A stretch of DNA of 49,116 nt, taken from positions 1 through 49,116 of the forward strand of contig NZ_PZKG01000025.1 of assembly GCF_003034985.1 (NCBI RefSeq). Direction: 5' to 3'. This document shows positions 44,742-49,116 of the stretch, piece after piece. The first letter of the stretch is position 1; each line of letters starts with the position of its first letter. Made by a program: the position numbers and the translations under genes. The DNA is from Cereibacter changlensis JA139 (GTDB lineage: Bacteria; Pseudomonadota; Alphaproteobacteria; Rhodobacterales; Rhodobacteraceae). The notes under the pieces are model-generated. The model was not told the DNA's origin, made no database searches, and saw only the letters and a list, made by a program, of their open reading frames with translations.

Positions 44742-44957
44742 CCGGCGCCCCGGCGCGGCTGGGGCCGGTGGCGGTGCGCCAACGGACATTCGACCGGGCG
44801 GCGACGTTTGCGGGATATAGCGGGGTCGGCCCTTCGGGGTTTGGTCCCCGTCGCGGCTCCAGTGGTCGCGGTAGTGGTTTGACCCTGCGCATGTGACAGC
44901 ACGGCGCAGGGTCGGCTCCATTCGGCGAGACAGGCCGGTACCGGCAAGGTGGTCGGA
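44742..44957. other. Gap after the RND pump
   Basis: A bulged hairpin (44741-44769, ACCGG/CCGGT and CCCC/GGGG) directly follows the RND stop and may terminate it. No gene is seen; the hairpin at 44881 is listed separately. Confidence 0.3.
44881..44913 (-). terminator. Hairpin at the end of the phage tail relic
   Basis: Perfect 10-bp repeat GACCCTGCGC (44881-44890) and GCGCAGGGTC (44904-44913), 13-base loop, 45 bases past the end of the minus-strand tail protein gene. No T run on the minus strand. Confidence 0.45.
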
Positions 44958-45704
44958 TCAGCCTGCCGCGGCGAGCCAGTTCCGGATGGCGATCAGATGC
45001 ACCGCTGACGGCGCAAGCTGCCACAGCCCGAACCGGCGGAACGCGCCTGGCAGCGACGGGCTTGCCGCCGAGGACTGCATGCCGATGGCGAAACCGACAG
45101 AGAGGTCCAGCGCGCAGTTGTCATCCTGCGCAGCACCGACGCCGATGATCTCCAGCCGCTGTGTGGCGCCGGCCTTGGTGTAGATGAACGGCAGGTCCAG
45201 CATGCCCGCGGGGATCTTGACGGTCACGCCATTTGCGATCGATCCCGCCCCGGCCTGCATGGTCATTTTAGGCGCTCCGTTGTTGGGCCGAATGAAGAGC
45301 CGGGTTGGCGTTCCGTCCGAAGCTTTCCCTCCGAGGGCGTGCCAGAAGGTTGTGCCGGCCATGGCGGCGCTGTCCATCACAATGCGGCCTGCAATGCAGA
45401 GGTTCGTCGGTGCGCCGATCTGCGCGCCTTGCAGCAGCAGAGCCGATTTCGCCGCGCCTGCCCCGTTGCCGAAGCAGAGCTTGCCGTCCTGCCTGGCGGG
45501 CCGGCGTGCGGCGCGGGTCTGCGCAAAGGCCCGGGAGCCTGCGCGCCACTCGGAGACGAGGCCGCTGGTCAGCGAAATGTCGGCGTCACGCGGCTCCCAG
45601 AGGCCGATTGCGTCCGGCACGTCAGCGATGGCCGGAACCGGGTCGCCCATGCTGCCCAGATGCGCCGCCGGGTTCGCCGCGACGTTGATGCGGATCGTTT
45701 TCAT
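44958..45704 (-). CDS. Phage-type tail-associated protein, unrecognised
   Basis: 248 residues without membrane segment or signal. The start (M-K-T-I-R-I-N-V-A-A-N-P-A-A-H) and repeated small, polar beta-type segments such as F-I-Y-T-K-A-G-A-T-Q-R-L-E resemble tail-fibre accessory or decoration proteins. The C-terminus reads A-P-S-A-V-H-L-I-A-I-R-N-W-L. It follows the SGNH esterase gene by 9 bases on the same strand, so the two are co-transcribed. I do not recognise the family; phage origin is judged from the neighbour. Confidence 0.6.
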   Translation of the reverse strand: MKTIRINVAANPAAHLGSMGDPVPAIADVPDAIGLWEPRDADISLTSGLVSEWRAGSRAFAQTRAARRPARQDGKLCFGNGAGAAKSALLLQGAQIGAPTNLCIAGRIVMDSAAMAGTTFWHALGGKASDGTPTRLFIRPNNGAPKMTMQAGAGSIANGVTVKIPAGMLDLPFIYTKAGATQRLEIIGVGAAQDDNCALDLSVGFAIGMQSSAASPSLPGAFRRFGLWQLAPSAVHLIAIRNWLAAAG

Positions 45705-45713
45705 GGCGGGGCC

Positions 45714-47531
45714 TCAGAGGTTGATGATGTAGGACGGAGACCAGCGGTGGATCCGCTGATCCGGCAGCATCTCGGCCGTCCGGCTCAGGGAGGTGCGCAG
45801 CAGCCCCCGGTGGGCGGTGAACTTGTTGCCCGCGCCGGTCGCGTTGCGGCGCTGGTGGGCGTAGCGAACCTGCGTCGGAGTTCCGCTGAACCCGATCCGA
45901 ATGGTATGCCCGGCGACCGAGACGCCGGTGATCGTCGCGCCCTCCATCTCGAAGCCGAGGTTGCTGATCCCGACGCCGCCGTATTTCGCGGCATCGTGGG
46001 CGGTCAGCACCTCATCCTCGCGCAGGCTGGCATAGTGCAGCGACAGGACATTGCCGCTGATCGAGGCGACGGGCCTGCGGATGGTCCATTGCCGCCCGGC
46101 CTCAACCTCCGCCATGGCCCAGGCGATGACCTCGCCGAAGAGGATCGTCTGATCCGCGCTGGGGTGCACGTTGTCATCCCAGACCTCGTAGGGATAGAGC
46201 GGCCCGGCCAGCACCGCGCTGCCCTCTTCGCAGAATTGCAGGTGCTCATCAACCACATGCCACGGCAGGGCCGAGGTGTCGGTATCGGCGGCGTCCTGCA
46301 TCAGGATGACCCTGGCCAGGCCCGTGATGCCCTTCGCCGCCAGCATAGCGCGGAAGTCATCGAAATAGGCGCGCATCTTGCCGAGGTAGTGGCCCGCCGC
46401 ATCGCCCGCTTTGCCGCTGCTCGTGCCGTGAAGCCAGACCAGCCACGGAATCTCATAGGCTTTGCCAGCGAGCAGCCGCTTGGCCTGATCGTGCCACCAC
46501 AGCTTGTTGCGCCAGATCAGATCGCCGGCGACGCCACGGTCTGTGACCTGGCTGTCCTTGTCCAGCGCCTCGATGAACGCGCCCGGAACCCCGAGAGAGC
46601 CGACAAGCGCCGGGATCAGCGGCAGGCCCGCGGCGGCGCGGTAGCGGTTGCGCACAGAGCCGATGACATAGCCTGTCGTGATGTGGCGGCTGTGCGGCCG
46701 GGCGGGGCCGATGCCGGTCGGCAAGGCGGTCATGTCCCAGCCTCGGGATAGGGGACCGCGCAGCCCGATGGGGTTGCCGTTGGCCAGCTTCAGCCCGTAG
46801 AGTTCCAGCGCGCCGGTCGTGTCGAAGTTCTCGACGCCCGCCCTGGTGACCGTTGCGCCAGTGAACTCCCCGCCGACCGACAAGCTCTGACCGTCAACAG
46901 GGATGATCTGCACCCTGGTCGCGCTGTAGCCCACCTCCACGCCCAGAGCCGCAGCATAGCGCGCCACCAGATCCCGAGACGGCACGTAGTCCAGCCCGGT
47001 GCTGCGCAGGCCCAGCAGCGCGTTGCCGTTGGCGTCCATCAGCAGCGCCGCGCCCTCGCTCGAGACAGGCGCGGTGAACGGCTCCTGCGCCTCGGCCCGC
47101 AGGTCGTTCGCCATCCGCTCCACCCCGGCAACAGCGGCGTCAATCTCGGCCATGCTGTCGCGGCGAACCCAGAAGCTTTGCGGCGCAGCCGGGACGCTCC
47201 CGGCCAGCAGGTCGGCAAGCGCGTATTCGTCGGCGTCTCCGATCTGTATCGCGCCAAGATCGGTGGACTTCTTCTGTTCCGGCTGTCCCTCGCTCCAGCG
47301 CAGCGCAACCTTGTAATGCGCGCCGCGCCGGCCCTTCGTCGTGCGCCACAGCCTGAAGCCTTCAGGCAGAGCGCCATCCTCGCCCAGCGGCACCATGATC
47401 GTCGCCGGGGGCAGGCAGTGGTCGCCCTCGCTATCCCAGCATGACAGGGTGAACATCAGCTCCGCGCCGGCTGGGGCGGCTCCTGAGGGCAGCGGTACAT
47501 CGCCGACAATCGCACTCGTGGTCAGGGTCAT
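45714..47531 (-). CDS. Phage tail fibre-like protein with SGNH/sialate O-acetylesterase-type domain
   Basis: 605 residues. ATG 47531 is chosen for AGAGG 5 bases upstream; GTG 47537 adds two residues. An N-terminal tail-type region (1-200) leads to an SGNH hydrolase domain with block I V-D-G-Q-S-L-S (near 213; Ser is the nucleophile) and block V D-N-V-H-P-S (near 460; Asp/His). Such domains trim O-acetyl groups from surface sugars during phage adsorption. A C-terminal beta-rich domain follows. The full frame is open, so it survived when the surrounding phage genes decayed. Confidence 0.75.
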   Translation of the reverse strand: MTLTTSAIVGDVPLPSGAAPAGAELMFTLSCWDSEGDHCLPPATIMVPLGEDGALPEGFRLWRTTKGRRGAHYKVALRWSEGQPEQKKSTDLGAIQIGDADEYALADLLAGSVPAAPQSFWVRRDSMAEIDAAVAGVERMANDLRAEAQEPFTAPVSSEGAALLMDANGNALLGLRSTGLDYVPSRDLVARYAAALGVEVGYSATRVQIIPVDGQSLSVGGEFTGATVTRAGVENFDTTGALELYGLKLANGNPIGLRGPLSRGWDMTALPTGIGPARPHSRHITTGYVIGSVRNRYRAAAGLPLIPALVGSLGVPGAFIEALDKDSQVTDRGVAGDLIWRNKLWWHDQAKRLLAGKAYEIPWLVWLHGTSSGKAGDAAGHYLGKMRAYFDDFRAMLAAKGITGLARVILMQDAADTDTSALPWHVVDEHLQFCEEGSAVLAGPLYPYEVWDDNVHPSADQTILFGEVIAWAMAEVEAGRQWTIRRPVASISGNVLSLHYASLREDEVLTAHDAAKYGGVGISNLGFEMEGATITGVSVAGHTIRIGFSGTPTQVRYAHQRRNATGAGNKFTAHRGLLRTSLSRTAEMLPDQRIHRWSPSYIINL

Positions 47532-47563
47532 TGGCACCTCTTAAATCACAAAACGCAGGCTCT

Positions 47564-47749
47564 TTATGGTGCAACCGCCCAGTCGATCACATCGGCAAAC
47601 CCGGCCTGCTGCGGAACGTCGCGCAGCGCTTGCCGCCAGGCGGCCCAGGCTGGCGCGTCCACAGGCGCAGCGGGAGCCTGCGTCCAGTCGCAGGCGGCGA
47701 GCAGGCGGTTGCGCCCGGCAGCGGGCAGCGGGGCGCGGATCGATACCGA
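47564..47749 (-). pseudogene. Truncated phage tail assembly chaperone (3' remnant)
   Basis: Reading the minus strand from 47749 to the TAA at 47566-47564 gives R-N-R-L-L-A-A-C-D-W-T-Q followed by W-A-A-W-R-Q-A-L-R-D-V-P-Q-Q-A-G, then a W-A-V-A-P end. This is the typical C-terminus of tail assembly chaperones that precede tail fibre genes. There is no start codon: the 5' part is replaced near 47710-47738 by the end of a broken IS3-family transposase frame. Confidence 0.7.
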
Positions 47750-47822
47750 TCAGGACGCGGGCCCAGCGTTGAGATATCGGATGATCCCGCATCGCCCGCA
47801 GCACCGCGTCCCGCCGTTGCAT
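47738..47822 (-). pseudogene. IS3-family OrfB transposase, N-terminal stub
   Basis: Codons 1-28 read Q-R-R-D-A-V-L-R-A-M-R-D-H-P-I-S-Q-R after the ATG at 47822, the standard IS3-type OrfB opening, and end at I-G-I-D-P. Homology stops there and the DDE catalytic domain is missing. Confidence 0.6.
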
Positions 47823-47830
47823 CGGCGTCG

Positions 47831-48091
47831 TCAGGGCTTTCCCAGCAGATCTTTCAGAACCACGTTGTCCAGCATGGCATCGGCCAGCAGGCGCTTGAGC
47901 TTCGCGTTCTCATCATGAGCTGCTTCAGCCGCTTTGCGTCGGAAAGCTCCATCCCACCACACTTGGCTTTCAGCATGCATAAAGTCGCGGGGCTCAAGCC
48001 GTGCTTCCGGCAGAGCTCGGAGGTGGGCAAACCCGCCTCCTGCTGGTAGCATCCCGATAATCTGCGCCTCAGTGAACCGGCTTTTCCTCAT
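47831..48091 (-). pseudogene. IS3-family OrfA with two compensating frameshifts
   Basis: The frame opens M-R-K-S-R-F-T-E-A-Q-I-I-G-M and closes D-E-N-A-K-L-K-R-L-L-A-D-A-M-L-D-N-V-V-L, both canonical for IS3 OrfA. Between about 48045 and 47915 the canonical text (Q-E-A-G-L-P-T-S-E-L-C-R-K-H-G-L-S-P-A-T) is in another frame, so there are two opposite frameshifts. The middle helix-turn-helix is scrambled, hence non-functional. Confidence 0.65.
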
Positions 48092-48158
48092 GTCGTCTGC
48101 TCCTTCTCAGGTTGGGCAGACTCCACATCACAGCGAAGGAACTTCCGGGGGAAGGTCA

Positions 48159-48482
48159 GCAGCGATAGATCAGGGGCTGATGGCTGCGTTGTTCGGCATC
48201 GGCTTGGGCATCTTGACTGAGATCAGTGAGTCGGTGTGCTCTAAGGACAAGAGGCCGCTTGACTGATCCGGCACACACGAACGCAGCACCGCGAGGGTGG
48301 AAAGCTCAGGAATCCGTTGAAATTCGGGATAATCTGTGGCGGGAGTTAAGGTTCGATTTCCTCTTCTGGACCTCTTCACCCGCTCCAACTCCCCCTGATG
48401 ATCCCGGGACAGCCCGCCAGCTTCGGCACCCTCATACGTTCGGCGGCGCTCCGGCCGGTCCCGCATCAGCTGCCGACACCGC
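48159..48482. other. Unassigned stretch between the IS relic and the diguanylate cyclase
   Basis: 324 bases with no supported gene. A 98-codon minus-strand frame (48170-48466) has an unnatural composition and no recognisable domain. There is no T run or clear promoter; it could be further remnant DNA of the phage or IS. Confidence 0.4.
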
Positions 48483-49116
48483 TCACACCGTCACCTCGGC
48501 CTTCGGCGCGCCCTTGGCCGTGTCAGGCGGCTGCGTCGGTTCGGCCATGGGCTCGGTACAGAACACCGCGCGGCGGCGGCCGCTGTTCTTCGCCTCGTAG
48601 AGCGCCATGTCGGCGATGCTCATCAGCATGGTCGGCGAATGGTCGGCCCGCCGCCGTGCGGCGCCGACGCTGAGAGTGATGGTGATCCGTTCCTCGGCGG
48701 CGCGGTGGTCGAAGGCCGCCACCGCCGCAATAAGCCGATCCGCCAGCCGCTGCGCCTCCTCGCGGCTGATGTCTGCCAGGATGATGCCGAACTCCTCGCC
48801 GCCGAGCCGGGCGACGATGTCGTTGCGCCGCACGCAGAGCAGCATGGTGCGCGCGATCGCCCGCAGCGCCTCGTCGCCGAAGCTGTGGCCGTAGCGGTCG
48901 TTCACCCGCTTGAAGTGGTCGACATCGGCATAGAGCAGGTAATGCTCGCCCGGGCTGGCCAGCACCCGGGCCAGTTCGGCGTCAAAGCTGCGGCGGTTGT
49001 GCAGCCCGGTCAGCGGATCGCGCAGCGAGTCCTGCAGCAGGAGTTCCTCGCGGGCGAGGATACCCTTCTCGCGCTCGAGGAACAGACCGACCACCAGCGC
49101 CACCAGCACCGAGATC
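48483..49116 (-). CDS. GGDEF diguanylate cyclase (5' part outside window)
   Basis: Makes cyclic di-GMP. About 210 residues are visible; the frame stays open to the window edge and opens with a hydrophobic segment (V-L-V-A-L-V-V-G-L-F-L), so the rest, probably a membrane sensor, is beyond 49116. The active site is R-L-G-G-E-E-F (GGEEF form). The inhibitory I-site R-R-N-D lies five residues before it, so product feedback is expected. The domain start D-P-L-T-G-L-H-N-R-R is canonical. Confidence 0.9.
   Translation of the reverse strand, partial: ISVLVALVVGLFLEREKGILAREELLLQDSLRDPLTGLHNRRSFDAELARVLASPGEHYLLYADVDHFKRVNDRYGHSFGDEALRAIARTMLLCVRRNDIVARLGGEEFGIILADISREEAQRLADRLIAAVAAFDHRAAEERITITLSVGAARRRADHSPTMLMSIADMALYEAKNSGRRRAVFCTEPMAEPTQPPDTAKGAPKAEVTV

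Larger units (their letters stand above)
47738..48158 (-). mobile_element. Decayed IS3-family insertion sequence, one end lost
   Basis: Holds OrfA and the first 29 codons of OrfB, then is cut near 47738. The outer end at 48158 reads, on the minus strand, T-G-A-C-C-T-T-C-C-C-C-C-G-G, which resembles the terminal repeat of IS407-like IS3 members. The second terminal repeat is absent. Flanked by a tail chaperone remnant on one side and by unassigned DNA on the other. Confidence 0.65.

Noticed and set aside
42771-44921. 716-codon open frame antisense to the RND pump, and similar long antisense frames over mfd, trkH, the acylase and others
   Set aside because: High GC makes stop codons rare in shadow frames. 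These have Arg/His/Gly/Gln-rich text with no domain, while the other strand encodes a clear conserved protein.
44958-47831. Gene transfer agent cluster
   Set aside because: Only tail-fibre-level genes and a chaperone remnant are present; no capsid, portal or terminase, and the region is bordered by an IS relic.
48340-48375. GGTTCGATTTCC resembling a tRNA T-loop and possible attachment site
   Set aside because: The bases on either side cannot form a T-stem or acceptor stem, and no D or anticodon arm is present upstream.
48170-48466. 98-codon minus-strand frame before the diguanylate cyclase
   Set aside because: No ribosome site, no domain, and low-complexity composition; treated as unassigned DNA.
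1-49116. CRISPR arrays, rRNA or tRNA genes
   Set aside because: No regularly spaced direct repeats and no recognisable rRNA or complete tRNA sequence were found on reading both strands.

Overview
The window is high-GC DNA from an alphaproteobacterium of the Rhodobacterales (Rhodobacter/Rhodovulum/Paracoccus-like). Evidence for this placement: the dusB(nifR3)-ntrB-ntrC-ntrY-ntrX-trkA-trkH-hfq-hflX block, a fused ispDF gene, a metal-switched (Asp-type) HemB, and two lineage-type unknown families (DUF6456 and DUF6477) side by side. Genus is an inference; there is no rRNA gene or similar marker.

Layout. 1-1230: 3' part of a Bcr/CflA drug exporter ending at a clean terminator. 1249-7158: mfd, a small membrane protein, hemB and a SYLF-domain lipoprotein. 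7225-11160: a beta-hydroxyacid dehydrogenase facing away from a penicillin-acylase-type Ntn hydrolase that is coupled to a GNAT acetyltransferase. 11145-23054 (all minus): hflX, hfq, trkH, trkA, ntrX, ntrY, ntrC, ntrB, dusB. This is the nitrogen-sensing and potassium-uptake region. ntrB is cut by an in-frame amber codon. 23268-25368: ispDF-pgpA-pncC with 4-base overlaps. 25394-29363: a Coq10-type lipid-binding protein, hpt with a small membrane protein, a diheme cytochrome c, lipA and a peroxiredoxin. 29365-31919: an OxyR-type regulator divergent from katA, followed by a strong terminator. 31925-33544: DUF6456 DNA-binding protein divergent from DUF6477, with two perfect palindromes between them. 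33599-35140: an orphan MttB-family methyltransferase. 35282-38755: an Mla/MCE lipid-transport operon. 39050-44741: sulfide:quinone oxidoreductase, DUF2892, RND adaptor and RND pump, tightly coupled, behind an ATTC-N8-GAAT inverted repeat. 44958-48158: a relic of phage tail genes and a decayed IS3-family element. 48483-end: the 3' part of a GGDEF diguanylate cyclase.

How the parts work together. The nitrogen region would sense nitrogen status (NtrB/NtrC) and a membrane signal (NtrY/NtrX). Neither NtrC nor NtrX has the GAFTGA loop that contacts sigma-54, so activation is probably sigma-54 independent, as known for Rhodobacter capsulatus NtrC. OxyR, catalase and peroxiredoxin form a peroxide-defence neighbourhood. 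The SQR-to-RND operon looks like a sulfide or persulfide detoxification module that couples oxidation of sulfide to export of something. It is the best candidate here for an incompletely described system. The split ntrB is the clearest anomaly at single-base level.
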